Shown: positions 39,701 to 47,300 of the stretch, piece by piece
How positions within the stretch are numbered: the stretch's first letter is position 1
How the letters are laid out: each line of letters begins with the position of its first letter
Assembly: GCF_003391115.1 (NCBI RefSeq)
Contig: NZ_QTJP01000001.1
Coordinates: forward strand, 124,001-188,000
Length of the DNA stretch: 64,000 nt
Direction of reading: 5' to 3'
Source of the DNA: Sphingomonas crusticola
Lineage (GTDB): Bacteria; Pseudomonadota; Alphaproteobacteria; Sphingomonadales; Sphingomonadaceae
Translations under genes and position numbers: made by a program
The notes under the pieces: model-generated
Database searches by the model: none
What the model was told of the DNA's origin: nothing
What the model saw: only the letters and a program-made list of their open reading frames with translations

Positions 39701-39989
39701 GCCGATGGCGGCAATCCGCGAGGCGAGCCTCCTGCGGTTCCGCCCGATCCTGATGACGACGATGGCGGCCGCGTTCGGCGCACTGCCACTCGCAATCGGC
39801 TTCGGAGAGGGCGCCGAGCTGCGCCGCCCGCTCGGCATCGCGATCATCGGCGGGCTGATCGCCAGTCAGTTTCTGACATTGCTGACCACGCCGGTCGTTT
39901 ATCTGGCGCTTGATCGCTTCCGCCGGCGCTCGCCGGGCGAGCGGATGCTGGCGCGCCAGAGCCAATCCCGAGGAATCCAACCCGCATGA
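36741..39989 (+). CDS. RND multidrug efflux permease, MdtC-like, with Ala/Thr-rich insertion
   Basis: 1082 aa, same architecture as the preceding gene (FVVDDAIVVLENISRHIEEG in TM4). Starts in the stop of the preceding gene (ATGA). Residues about 771-823 are a low-complexity Ala/Thr/Gly run lying between NVYVPT and MTPLSTIARW in the second periplasmic loop, where MdtC homologues have only a short turn. The rest aligns normally by eye, so the pump should fold. The insert's role is unknown; it could be a lumen-exposed loop or a disordered tether. Confidence 0.93.
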   Translation: MNLSGPFIRRPIGTLLLTVGLMLAGIAAFFVMPVSPLPQVDFPTISVSASLPGASPTTMATSVASPLERRMATIAGVTELTSQSGIGSTRITAQFDLSRNIDGAARDVQAAINAARADLPSTLKSNPSYRKINPADAPIMIIALTSDTRSSADIYNSVSNVVQQRLLQVPGVGDVELGGAALPAVRIDLNPLALSRYGIPLEDVRTALSSTNANRPRGVIEDGATAWQIYGDVPGLKAADYCNLIVAWRNGIAVRLSDVASVYDGPEDVRTMGLFNGRRAVTVILSRQPGANIIATVDAVKAQLPGLQAAIPSDIKLAVASDRTTTIRASLHEVEITLVIATLLVVIVVSIFLRSLRATVVPAVAVVASLLGTIGVMYLLGFSLNNLSLMALTVATGFVVDDAIVVLENISRHIEEGMKPHQAALRGAREVGFTVLSISISLVAVFIPLLFMAGIVGRLFREFAITMTVAVLISLVISLTATPMIGALILKEREAQKENRFSRFAERQFERLQARYARSLDWALANRGATLLLLAGTVALNIFLLVTIQKGFFPEQDTGSLQGGLRADQSISFQDMQTKLTQIVKIIKRDPAIENVVAFTGGSRAGGGFLFATMKPKSQRDSARDVITRLRPKLSRVTGVAAFLSPVQDMRVGGRGGNSSYQYTLKADDPAVLAKAGPALAASLKKYPELTDVDVDQSEGGAEVYVDVDHDAATRLGVTPQAVDNALYDAFGQRQVATIYSGLNQYHVVMGVASQFTGSPEALRNVYVPTRSTAAATAATTAASMAATTIGTTAGVTGSTPGSTTGSGRDAAAGAAVNTTASSMTPLSTIARWSTRSTAAQVNHQDAAPAATISFSTGNGFALSDAIARIQQVQASLNFPVQVHGEASGTAQVFQQSTQSNPILILSALVVIYIVLGILYESAVHPLTVLSTLPSAGVGATIALMVTGSQYDLIALIGLILLIGIVKKNAILIIDFALDAERSRGLTPMAAIREASLLRFRPILMTTMAAAFGALPLAIGFGEGAELRRPLGIAIIGGLIASQFLTLLTTPVVYLALDRFRRRSPGERMLARQSQSRGIQPA

Positions 39990-41446
39990 ACAAGTCTCGC
40001 GCGCTCGCGACAATACCCCTCATGCTCGCGCTGGCGGGCTGCAATCTCGCGCCGGCTTATAATCGCCCGCCCGCGAGCATCCCGTCGAGCTTCAAGGAGG
40101 CCCCGGGCTGGCGCGCGGCCGCGCCGGCGGACGCGGTCGCCAAAGGCCAATGGTGGCTGCTGTTCGACGATGCGGTGTTGAACGATCTGGAAGCCCGGGT
40201 CGCGATCAACAATCAGAATGTCGCAGCGGCAGCCGCCGCTTATGCCCAGGCACGGGCCACTGTGCGGGAGGCGCGCGCGGCCTTCTTCCCAACGGTGGAC
40301 CTGTCGGTGGGCGCGACGCGCGCCGGTTCCTTCGGCCGCGGCACTACGACCATCATCGGCGGCGGCACGACAGTCAACTCCGGCAACAATGGCAGCCGCC
40401 GCTATTCTGTGTCGATCGGCGCGAGCTGGGAGCCCGATCTGTGGGGGCGGATCGGCAACACAGTCAGTCAACAAAGAGCGCTGGCGCAGGCCAGCCAGGC
40501 GGACCTCGCCAATGCGACTTTGTCCGCACAGGGGGAGCTGGCGCTGGATTACGTCCAGTTGCGCGGCATCGAGCAGCAGAAGGCCATCCTCGATGCTACC
40601 GTCGCGGCCTATGCGCGCGCGCTGACGATCACGAACAACCGCTACAATCAGGGGGTCGTGGCGCGGGTCGATGTGCTGCAGGCGCAGACCCAGCTCGACA
40701 GCGCGCGCGCCAATGCGGCTGATCTCGAACGGCAGCGCGCCCTGTTCGAACATGCGATCGCGGTGCTTGTCGGCGAAAATCCGTCCAGCTTCACATTGGC
40801 GGCGGCGCCATGGCGACCAACCGTGCCCGATGTGCCTGGGACGATCCCATCCGCTCTGCTGGAACGCCGCCCCGATATTGCCGCGGCCGAGCGCCGGGTC
40901 GCCGCCGCCAATGCCGCGATCGGGATCGAGCGTGCCGCTTTCTTCCCGACGCTGGGCCTGAGCGGCGATATCGGCACCCAGTCGAGCCGGCTCGGATCGC
41001 TGTTCAGCGCCGCGAGCAGCATCTGGTCGCTCGGCCTGACCGGGGCGCTGACCCTGCTCGATTTCGGCGGCCGTGCCGCCCGCGTGGCGGAAGCACGCGC
41101 CGCTTATGATCAGGCGGTCGCCAATTACCGGCAGACCGTGCTCCTCGCGTTTCAGCAGGTCGAAGACGAGCTCGCCGCTGCGCGGATCCTGGCCTATGTT
41201 TCGCAGCAGCGCGCAAGCGCGGCCACGGCCGCCAACCGTGTTGAAGCGCTGACCCAGAACCAATATCTGGCGGGGCAGATCGCATATTCCGACGTGATCG
41301 TGGCGCAGGCGACGGCGCTACAGGCGCGCGAGACCGAAGCGGCGGCGATGGTCGATCGGCAGGCGGCCGCCGTCAGCCTCATTCAGGCGATCGGGGGAAG
41401 CTGGCAGAGTGCGCCCGCGGCGGCGCAACTACCGCCTAGCCGCTAG
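39986..41446 (+). CDS. Outer-membrane efflux factor (OprM/NodT-family lipoprotein)
   Basis: 486 aa. Lipobox LALAGC with lipidated Cys19, then LAPAYNRPPASIPSSF, the OprM/NodT opening. Two repeats of the TolC-type alpha-barrel are visible (SWEPDLWGRIGNTVSQQRAL in the first half and GLTGALTLLDFGGRAARVAE in the second), with LLERRPDIAAAERRVAAANA between. Completes the tripartite RND pump. Overlaps the MdtC-like stop (ATGA) and ends 18 bp inside the convergent S41 protease gene. Confidence 0.94.
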   Translation: MNKSRALATIPLMLALAGCNLAPAYNRPPASIPSSFKEAPGWRAAAPADAVAKGQWWLLFDDAVLNDLEARVAINNQNVAAAAAAYAQARATVREARAAFFPTVDLSVGATRAGSFGRGTTTIIGGGTTVNSGNNGSRRYSVSIGASWEPDLWGRIGNTVSQQRALAQASQADLANATLSAQGELALDYVQLRGIEQQKAILDATVAAYARALTITNNRYNQGVVARVDVLQAQTQLDSARANAADLERQRALFEHAIAVLVGENPSSFTLAAAPWRPTVPDVPGTIPSALLERRPDIAAAERRVAAANAAIGIERAAFFPTLGLSGDIGTQSSRLGSLFSAASSIWSLGLTGALTLLDFGGRAARVAEARAAYDQAVANYRQTVLLAFQQVEDELAAARILAYVSQQRASAATAANRVEALTQNQYLAGQIAYSDVIVAQATALQARETEAAAMVDRQAAAVSLIQAIGGSWQSAPAAAQLPPSR

Positions 41447-42604
41447 CTGGCCGCCCCTTACGACCTCTAACGCGCGATCCAGGACCGGATCGCGTCCTGC
41501 TCGGAGGTCGGCAAGGCTTGGCTTGACGGCGATCTTCGGCTCGAGCCCGACGCCTTCCAGTCGGCGGCCATCGGGCGTGCGGATATCAAACTCCGCCACC
41601 GACAGCTCGCCTCCGTCCGGCAGTTTATATTCCGATGCGCCGGTAAGCGCGCCCGCCGTCCGCTCGCCGACGGTGGTGCCACGCCCGCTCTCGTCGACCA
41701 GGGCTGCCAGCGCCTCCGCCCCACTGGCGCTGTTCGGGCCGATCAGAACGGCCAGTGGCCCCCGATAGGCCCGTTCGCCGGTGCCACGCACCTTCTGTAC
41801 ATTCTCGCGGCGCTCGATGCGGCGCACAAGTGGACGGTCTTCGGCAAAAAACAGGCCGGCGACCTTCGCGATGACATCCGCGTCGCCGCCGTCATTGCCG
41901 CGCAGATCCAGCACGATGGCGGCGGGCGGGGGTCCCTGCGCGATGGTCCGCGCCAGCCAGCGGTCCGCGCCGGAATCGAAGCCGTCGAGACCTACCAGCA
42001 GGATGTTGTCCGGCAGGCGCGTCGCACGGCGTACGAGCTGTGCAGGTTCGGGTGCGGCGATGAGGTCGAGCGAGTGGCGCGCGCCATGTTCGTCGTCGAA
42101 GTCGAAGCTCGCCTGCTCACCTTCAGTCGGCTGATAGTCGATATCGACCGGCTTGCCGTTCACCGCGCGCACCTCCCAGCCGATCTCGACCCCAGCCTTT
42201 GCTGCGGACGAACCGGCGGCTACGCGCGTTACCAGCCAGTGGCCGTTGTCATCGGGAGACATCGCCAGGCCAAAGCCTTGTTCCGCCCGTCCCGCATCAC
42301 GCGCCCTGCCGATCGAGATTTGCAGGGGATCGATCGCATAGACGTGGCTGTCGCCAAGCGACGCCAGCATCTCGCCCAGCAATGTGTAGAAAGCCGGCCG
42401 ATCGGACGCGGCCACCGCCAGCGGACGGAAATGATCGCGCGCATCGGCCCAGGCTTCGCCGGTGCGGCTGCGATCCCAATAATGTTTGGCTACCAGGCTC
42501 CACGCGCGGTCGAAAACGCGCGCCTGCAGCTCCGGCGTGTAGGTCGGCACCGCCGCCTGGAGGGGAAGGGCCAAGAGGACGGCCAGCGCTGTGAGACGTT
42601 TCAT
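41429..42604 (-). CDS. S41-family peptidase
   Basis: 391 aa, secreted: MKRLTALAVLLALPLQA is a signal peptide. A PDZ-like region (GFGLAMSPDDNGHWLVTRVA and GSSAAKAGVEIGWEVRAVNG) precedes the S41 core with VLDLRGNDGG and LIGPNSASGAEALAALVDES (catalytic Ser region). The Lys of CtpA-type enzymes (TxGKG) is TAGAL here, so it belongs with the tricorn/IRBP-like branch or uses another base. The frame is open upstream to 43168, but that is antisense-like; the ATG before the signal peptide is 2 bp after the upstream gene's stop, giving an operon. Confidence 0.85.
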   Translation of the reverse strand: MKRLTALAVLLALPLQAAVPTYTPELQARVFDRAWSLVAKHYWDRSRTGEAWADARDHFRPLAVAASDRPAFYTLLGEMLASLGDSHVYAIDPLQISIGRARDAGRAEQGFGLAMSPDDNGHWLVTRVAAGSSAAKAGVEIGWEVRAVNGKPVDIDYQPTEGEQASFDFDDEHGARHSLDLIAAPEPAQLVRRATRLPDNILLVGLDGFDSGADRWLARTIAQGPPPAAIVLDLRGNDGGDADVIAKVAGLFFAEDRPLVRRIERRENVQKVRGTGERAYRGPLAVLIGPNSASGAEALAALVDESGRGTTVGERTAGALTGASEYKLPDGGELSVAEFDIRTPDGRRLEGVGLEPKIAVKPSLADLRAGRDPVLDRALEVVRGGQLAARR

Positions 42605-42606
42605 GG

Positions 42607-43479
42607 TCAATCGAACGCGCAGCGCAGCGTCAGGGTGCGCGGGACGGCGGTATACGCGATTTCGGCGCAGCGGCTGAGCCGGTCTGCGCCGAGCGTGATC
42701 GCAGGCCAGGCGCGCTGGCGGTCGAGATGGCGGGTTACCACGATGTCGCCGGGATCGACCGGGTCGGTTGGCAGTCGTGCTTCGCCCGCAAAATCCGAAA
42801 TACGCAACAGGAGCTGATCGAAGGGAAAACCGGCAAGATTGACGTTGCGCGCGAAGGCGATGATGCGCGCCGGACGCGACACGCCGAATGCCAGCGTCAC
42901 ATGCCGCGGCGCGCCGTTCCAATGACCACCATATTCCTGGGCTAGTAAGGCGCCCGCCGCGGCGGTGCCGACAGTTTCCGGCTGCGTGAGGGCGAAGCGC
43001 AGCCGCAATTTGCCGATGTCTCCGGCGGCGGAGAGGCCGAACATGGGGCTGTCGGCGAGCGAGAGCGTACGGGTGGCGGTGGGTGAGGGAGCGGCATCGC
43101 GGCGCCAGCGTACGGTGGCGAATGGCAGCAGATCCGGCCCGATCGCGCCATCGCTGCCCGCGCAACAATTGCGGCCATGTTCGGCGACCTGGCTCGGCTG
43201 CTCGCGCCCATCGATGCGCAGGATCGCGGGGGCGATGCGGCTATGCAGCCGAACGCGTCCGACATCCGTGTCGAGCCCGGCTTCCCACTTTAGCGCAGAC
43301 AGGGCCGCAGCAGCGGCGGGGTTGAGTTCGATATTGTCGTGCTGATCGAGATCGACCCGCAGCCGCAGCGGCACGCCCGCAATCTGGACCTCAACGACGG
43401 GATTGGCAGCATCCAGTACGAGTTCACCGCTTGGCGGAAGCGGCTTATGCGCGGCGGTGAGGAGCAGGGCGGCCGGCAC
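42607..43479 (-). CDS. Hypothetical secreted protein, aspartyl-protease-like N-terminal fold
   Basis: About 290 aa from a GTG giving [20 protein letters not shown]; a TTG at 43524 would be a longer alternative, and the AGGAGG nearby fits neither perfectly. The segment [19 protein letters not shown] followed by [12 protein letters not shown] resembles the beta-hairpin of retropepsin-like proteases, but the catalytic DTG is replaced (DLDQ), so peptidase activity is unlikely. Two cysteines NCC and two C-terminal Cys are present. Co-transcribed with the S41 peptidase. Function unknown. Confidence 0.55.
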   Translation of the reverse strand: MPAALLLTAAHKPLPPSGELVLDAANPVVEVQIAGVPLRLRVDLDQHDNIELNPAAAAALSALKWEAGLDTDVGRVRLHSRIAPAILRIDGREQPSQVAEHGRNCCAGSDGAIGPDLLPFATVRWRRDAAPSPTATRTLSLADSPMFGLSAAGDIGKLRLRFALTQPETVGTAAAGALLAQEYGGHWNGAPRHVTLAFGVSRPARIIAFARNVNLAGFPFDQLLLRISDFAGEARLPTDPVDPGDIVVTRHLDRQRAWPAITLGADRLSRCAEIAYTAVPRTLTLRCAFD

Positions 43480-43555
43480 CAGTATTGCCGGGCTGTACGC
43501 GGACCTCCTGCCTGCGCTAGGCAAGCGCGGACGCCTGCCGGAGAGCGCCGTAACG

Positions 43556-44566
43556 ATGCCCGACACCGCCGATTCCGATGCCTTTATCGCCGGCCTGCCG
43601 AAGGCCGAGCTCCACCTCCACATCGAGGGCAGCCTCGAGCCCGAGCAGATGTTCGCCTTCGCGCGGCGCAATCGCATCCAGATTCCCTTTGCCTCGGTTG
43701 AGCAGCTTCGCGCCGCCTACAGCTTTACGCAACTCCAGGACTTCCTCGACATCTATTATCAGGGTGCCGACGTGCTCCGCACCGAGGAGGATTTCCACGA
43801 TCTGGCGCTGGCTTATTTCACCCGCGCCCACGCCGACGGCGTCGTCCACGCCGAAATCTTCTTCGATCCGCAAACGCACACCGATCGCGGATTGCCCTTT
43901 GGGGTTGCCGCGGACGGCCTGCTTGCCGGGATGAAGACGGCGGAGGAAAGGTTCGGCATCACCTCCAAGCTGATCCTATGCTTCCTGCGTCATCTTGACG
44001 AGGCAGCCGCCTTCGCAACGCTGCAGGCAGCCGAGCCATGGCTCGACCGGATCGCGGCGGTCGGGCTCGATTCGTCGGAGGTGGGGCATCCTCCCGAGAA
44101 ATTCGCGCGCGTGTTCGCCGCGGCCGGGGCCGCAGGGCTGAAACGGGTTGCCCATGCCGGCGAGGAGGGGCCGCCTGCCTACGTGCTGGAGGCACTCGAC
44201 CTGCTCCACATCGACCGGCTGGACCACGGCAACCGGGCGCTGGAGTCGCCCGAACTCGTCACCAGGCTGGCCCGTAGCGGCATCGCGCTGACCGTCTGCC
44301 CGCTTTCCAACCTCAAATTGTGCGTCGTCGGCGACGTGGCGCAGCACCCGATCCCGGCCATGCTGAAACACGGCCTGCGGGCGACGATCAATTCCGACGA
44401 TCCCGCCTATTTCGGCGGCTATGTCGCCGACAATTATCGCGCGGTGGCGCCCTATCTCGACCGCAGGGATCTCGTCACCCTCGCGCGTAACAGCTTCTTG
44501 GGCTCGTTCCTGCCCGACGACGCGGTGACCAGGCATCTTGCCGCGGTCGATGCCTTCGCGGCCTGA
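43556..44566 (+). CDS. Adenine deaminase (ADAL-like branch of the adenosine deaminase family)
   Basis: 336 aa. Zinc and catalytic motifs HLHIEGS, HAGEEG, DHG and the final [23 protein letters not shown] and [10 protein letters not shown] follow the pattern used by yeast/bacterial adenine deaminases rather than true adenosine deaminases, so deamination of adenine to hypoxanthine is preferred; annotation as adenosine deaminase is common. The internal ATG giving [10 protein letters not shown] was chosen over longer frames. The next gene, a purine-type phosphoribosyltransferase, starts 6 bp downstream, consistent with adenine salvage to IMP. Confidence 0.85.
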   Translation: MPDTADSDAFIAGLPKAELHLHIEGSLEPEQMFAFARRNRIQIPFASVEQLRAAYSFTQLQDFLDIYYQGADVLRTEEDFHDLALAYFTRAHADGVVHAEIFFDPQTHTDRGLPFGVAADGLLAGMKTAEERFGITSKLILCFLRHLDEAAAFATLQAAEPWLDRIAAVGLDSSEVGHPPEKFARVFAAAGAAGLKRVAHAGEEGPPAYVLEALDLLHIDRLDHGNRALESPELVTRLARSGIALTVCPLSNLKLCVVGDVAQHPIPAMLKHGLRATINSDDPAYFGGYVADNYRAVAPYLDRRDLVTLARNSFLGSFLPDDAVTRHLAAVDAFAA

Positions 44567-44572
44567 TCAATC

Positions 44573-45094
44573 ATGACCGCCCCTGAACTCTGCTACATAC
44601 CCTATGCCGACTTCGTCGACGACGTGCAGGCGGTCGCGGCTGCGCTGCAGGAGGATGGTTGGAAGCCCGATCACATCGTCGGGATTGGCCGGGGCGGGTT
44701 GGTTCCGGCCGCCTATCTATCGCATCGCACCGGCATCTCGCTGCTGTCGGTCGATTACAGTTCAGGCGTGCCGAGTTTCGCTGAGGAGCTGATGGCAAAG
44801 CTGGCGGCCGCGACCGGGGAGGGGCGCACGATCCTGCTGGTCGACGACATCAACGATAGTGGCGGGACCATCGAAGCGCTGCGCAAGTCGCTGGTCGATC
44901 ATGGCGCGATTGCGGAGCGGGTGCGGGTAGCTGTGCTGATCGACAATCTCCGCTCGGCGGCCAGGGTAAATTACCGTTCGCGCACCATCGATCGATCGAG
45001 CGACAAGCGCTGGTTCGTCTTCCCATGGGAGGCGATGGCCGAACGGCGCACGCTGATCGAGGAGGCCGACGCGGTTCCTGAACGGCTCGCCTGA
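44573..45094 (+). CDS. Purine-type phosphoribosyltransferase (hypoxanthine/xanthine-like)
   Basis: 173 aa. The PRPP-binding loop ILLVDDINDSGGT is at about residues 84-96, and GIGRGGLVPAAYLSHRTGI is the N-terminal PPi loop. The hood is short and the C-terminal DKRWFVFPWE matches bacterial xanthine/hypoxanthine-type enzymes. Paired with adenine deaminase it would turn hypoxanthine into IMP. Exact base preference is not readable. Confidence 0.82.
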   Translation: MTAPELCYIPYADFVDDVQAVAAALQEDGWKPDHIVGIGRGGLVPAAYLSHRTGISLLSVDYSSGVPSFAEELMAKLAAATGEGRTILLVDDINDSGGTIEALRKSLVDHGAIAERVRVAVLIDNLRSAARVNYRSRTIDRSSDKRWFVFPWEAMAERRTLIEEADAVPERLA

Positions 45095-45132
45095 AACTTC
45101 GGACCAATCTCATGCCGTCGGCGTTCTCCTTT

Positions 45133-45156
45133 ATGTTCAGTCACTTGGACTAACAT
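45133..45156 (+). promoter_or_regulatory. Leader hairpin before the Thr/Gly-rich secreted protein gene
   Basis: ATGTT-c-AGTC/GACT-AACAT, a 9-bp stem with one bulged C and a 5-nt loop, ends just before the AGGAGAG ribosome site. It could modulate translation or mRNA stability. Seen by eye only. Confidence 0.4.
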
Positions 45157-45169
45157 AGGAGAGTTTTTT

Positions 45170-45601
45170 ATGCGCCGCATCATGATCTTGGCCGCGGCCG
45201 CGCTGGCAATGCCCGCGATCGCACAGACCACCGGCACGGCCGGCAGCTCCGCCGGAGTGCCCGGAGCAGGCCCGGCAATCACCGGCGCCGCGCCGGGCGC
45301 GAGTGGCCCCGGAATTCCTGGCACCACGACTACGCTGGGGACTGGCACCTCGACCAGCACCAGCCCGAGCGGCGCGAGCACGACGGTTGGGGCCAATGGT
45401 TCGAGCACGACGACCGGCAGCATCGGCGCGCAGACCGGCACGAGCGTGGGCAGTAACGTCAACGCGCCTGACATGGGCCCGACCACGGGCACGGCCAGTT
45501 CGACCCGCGGCAAGAGCCATGGGCGCCGGGGTAGCGGAACGACCACCGGAACGAGCGGCAGCACTGGGACCACCACCACCGACACCACGACCCCCCGCTG
45601 A
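45170..45601 (+). CDS. Low-complexity Thr/Gly/Ser-rich secreted protein
   Basis: 143 aa. Signal peptide MRRIMILAAAALAMPAIAQ, then an almost pure T/G/S/A/P sequence with repeated TGT, TST and GSTGTTTT units and one basic patch (TRGKSHGRRGSG). No fold or family expected; likely an extended, disordered envelope protein. AGGAGAG Shine-Dalgarno is excellent, supporting translation. Related Thr/Ser-rich exported proteins are common in sphingomonads, of unknown function. Confidence 0.65.
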   Translation: MRRIMILAAAALAMPAIAQTTGTAGSSAGVPGAGPAITGAAPGASGPGIPGTTTTLGTGTSTSTSPSGASTTVGANGSSTTTGSIGAQTGTSVGSNVNAPDMGPTTGTASSTRGKSHGRRGSGTTTGTSGSTGTTTTDTTTPR

Positions 45602-45632
45602 CGATCTCGCCGTCCGCCATTTGTCGGGCGGC

Positions 45633-45647
45633 GTTCCCTTCCTGTTC
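45633..45647 (+). promoter_or_regulatory. SOS (LexA) box upstream of dinB
   Basis: GTTC-CCTTCCT-GTTC, a perfect alphaproteobacterial LexA pattern ending 21 bp before the dinB start. dinB is a classic SOS gene, so this site validates the box shape in this genome. Confidence 0.85.
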
Positions 45648-45668
45648 CGAGCGCGCTAAACGGGTGCG

Positions 45669-46754
45669 ATGGAGGGCGACGAACAGCCACCGCGCAAGAT
45701 CATCCATGTCGACATGGATGCCTTTTACGCCTCGGTGGAACAGCGCGATAACCCCGATCTGCGTGGCCAGCCGGTCGCGGTCGGGGGCACTCGCGAACGC
45801 GGGGTGGTCGCTGCGGCAAGCTACGAAGCGCGCGTTTATGGCGTGCGTTCCGCCATGGCGTCGGTTACCGCGCGACGGCGCTGTCCCAGCCTGATTTTCG
45901 TGAAGCCGCGCTTCGACGTCTATTCCGCCATCAGCCGCGAAATCCGCGCGATCTTCGCGGATTATACCGATGCGATCGAGCCGCTATCGCTCGACGAAGC
46001 CTATCTCGACGTATCGGGGGCGGAATCTGCGCGTGCGATTGCCGAGGAAATACGCGCCCGCATCAAAGCCGAGATTGGACTGACCGCGTCCGCCGGCGTG
46101 TCCTACAACAAATTCATCGCCAAGCTGGCATCGGACCAGAACAAGCCCGACGGTTGCTGCGTGATCACGCCCGAAAAGGGGCCACGCTTTGTCGAAAGCC
46201 TGCCGGTCAAGCGTTTCCACGGCGTGGGACCCAAAACGGCGGAGAAAATGGCGCGGCTCGGCATCGAAACCGGGGCCGATCTCAAGGCGCAGACGCTGCA
46301 GTTCCTCGAAGCACATTTCGGAAGCTTCGCGTCCTATCTGCACGGCGCGTCGCGCGGCATCGACCATCGCCCGGTGCGCCCCAACCGCATCCGTAAGTCG
46401 GTCGGCGCAGAGCGGACATTTTTCGAAGATATCAGTGATCCCCAAGGATTGGCATCGTCACTTGAGACGGTGCTGGAGGCTTTGATGGAGCGGGTCGAAC
46501 GCGCGGGGTCGGCCGGTCGCACCGTCACGCTCAAGGTCAAATATGCCGACTTCCGCCAGATCACGCGTGCCCGCAGTTTCACCCATGTGATCAGCGACCG
46601 TGCCACGATCGGCGCAGCCGGCCAGGGTCTGCTTGCGGCCTTGTGCCCGGTGCCGCTCGGCGTGCGGCTCTTGGGACTTACTTTGTCGGCCCTTGCCGAG
46701 GATGAGGGAGAGGAGGAGCAGCCTGGCTTTGCCCAGCTCGGCCTCTCCTTATGA
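45669..46754 (+). CDS. dinB: DNA polymerase IV (Y-family)
   Basis: 361 aa. IIHVDMDAFYASVEQRDNP and PLSLDEAYLDVSG carry the catalytic carboxylates of Y-family polymerases. AGVSYNKFIAKLASDQNKP and VGPKTAEKMARLGI (helix-hairpin-helix) follow, then the little-finger domain. No beta-clamp motif was checked. Error-prone lesion bypass, expressed under SOS as shown by the box upstream. The 3' end overlaps the convergent DoxX gene by 77 bp. Confidence 0.96.
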   Translation: MEGDEQPPRKIIHVDMDAFYASVEQRDNPDLRGQPVAVGGTRERGVVAAASYEARVYGVRSAMASVTARRRCPSLIFVKPRFDVYSAISREIRAIFADYTDAIEPLSLDEAYLDVSGAESARAIAEEIRARIKAEIGLTASAGVSYNKFIAKLASDQNKPDGCCVITPEKGPRFVESLPVKRFHGVGPKTAEKMARLGIETGADLKAQTLQFLEAHFGSFASYLHGASRGIDHRPVRPNRIRKSVGAERTFFEDISDPQGLASSLETVLEALMERVERAGSAGRTVTLKVKYADFRQITRARSFTHVISDRATIGAAGQGLLAALCPVPLGVRLLGLTLSALAEDEGEEEQPGFAQLGLSL

Positions 46755-47181
46755 AGGGCCAGTCGATCACCCGGCCGGCAAACAGGCACCACCACACGAT
46801 CACCGGCTGAAACAGCAGGCGCGGTCCGTGATAGAGCCAACCGGTCCAACTGGTCGCATGTTGGGCAAAGAGCAGCGCGTGTTGGACGTTGGCCGGGAAC
46901 ACACAGATTGCATAGAGCGCGAGCATCAAGCCCCCGATCCAGCGCAGGCGGGGGATCAGCAGAGCGGCAGCGCCGAGCAATTCGCAAATGCCGGTCAGAA
47001 ATATGATTGCGCGTGGCGCCGGCACCCAGGCTGGCGTGATCCGCAGGAACGGCGCGGGATGCGCGATGTGGAAATAAGCGGCTAGCAGAAATGCCGCCAC
47101 CAACAGCCAGCGCAGGATCAGGCGCGCCTGATCTATCCCGCGCGTCGCGGCATGCCCAAGGGAAGGATCTGCGGAAGGCAC
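46678..47181 (-). CDS. DoxX-family membrane protein
   Basis: About 167 aa from a GTG start, four membrane segments: ILRWLLVAAFLLAAYFHIAH, RAIIFLTGICELLGAAALLI, WIGGLMLALYAICVFPANVQ and RLLFQPVIVWWCLFAG. TGICELLGAAALL is the usual DoxX segment. Function of DoxX proteins here is unclear (sulfur or redox-stress links elsewhere). The frame is open to 47394, but that part overlaps the MFS gene antisense and has no membrane segments. The C-terminal tail lies inside dinB. Confidence 0.72.
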   Translation of the reverse strand: MPSADPSLGHAATRGIDQARLILRWLLVAAFLLAAYFHIAHPAPFLRITPAWVPAPRAIIFLTGICELLGAAALLIPRLRWIGGLMLALYAICVFPANVQHALLFAQHATSWTGWLYHGPRLLFQPVIVWWCLFAGRVIDWPFIRRGRAGQSQAAPPLPHPRQGPTK

Positions 47182-47300
47182 CACGGCTGCAAAGCCGGGC
47201 AAAGGCGAACGTTCCGGGGGCGAGCTAATTCTATCGGCCGCCCGCGTTGACTCCGATGGTGCCGGCTTGCACGTCTCGGTTTCATCAACGGGAGCCCGCG

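Noticed and set aside
42605..43168. N-terminal extension of the S41 peptidase frame
   Set aside because: Overlaps the upstream gene in another frame and lies before a good signal peptide start.
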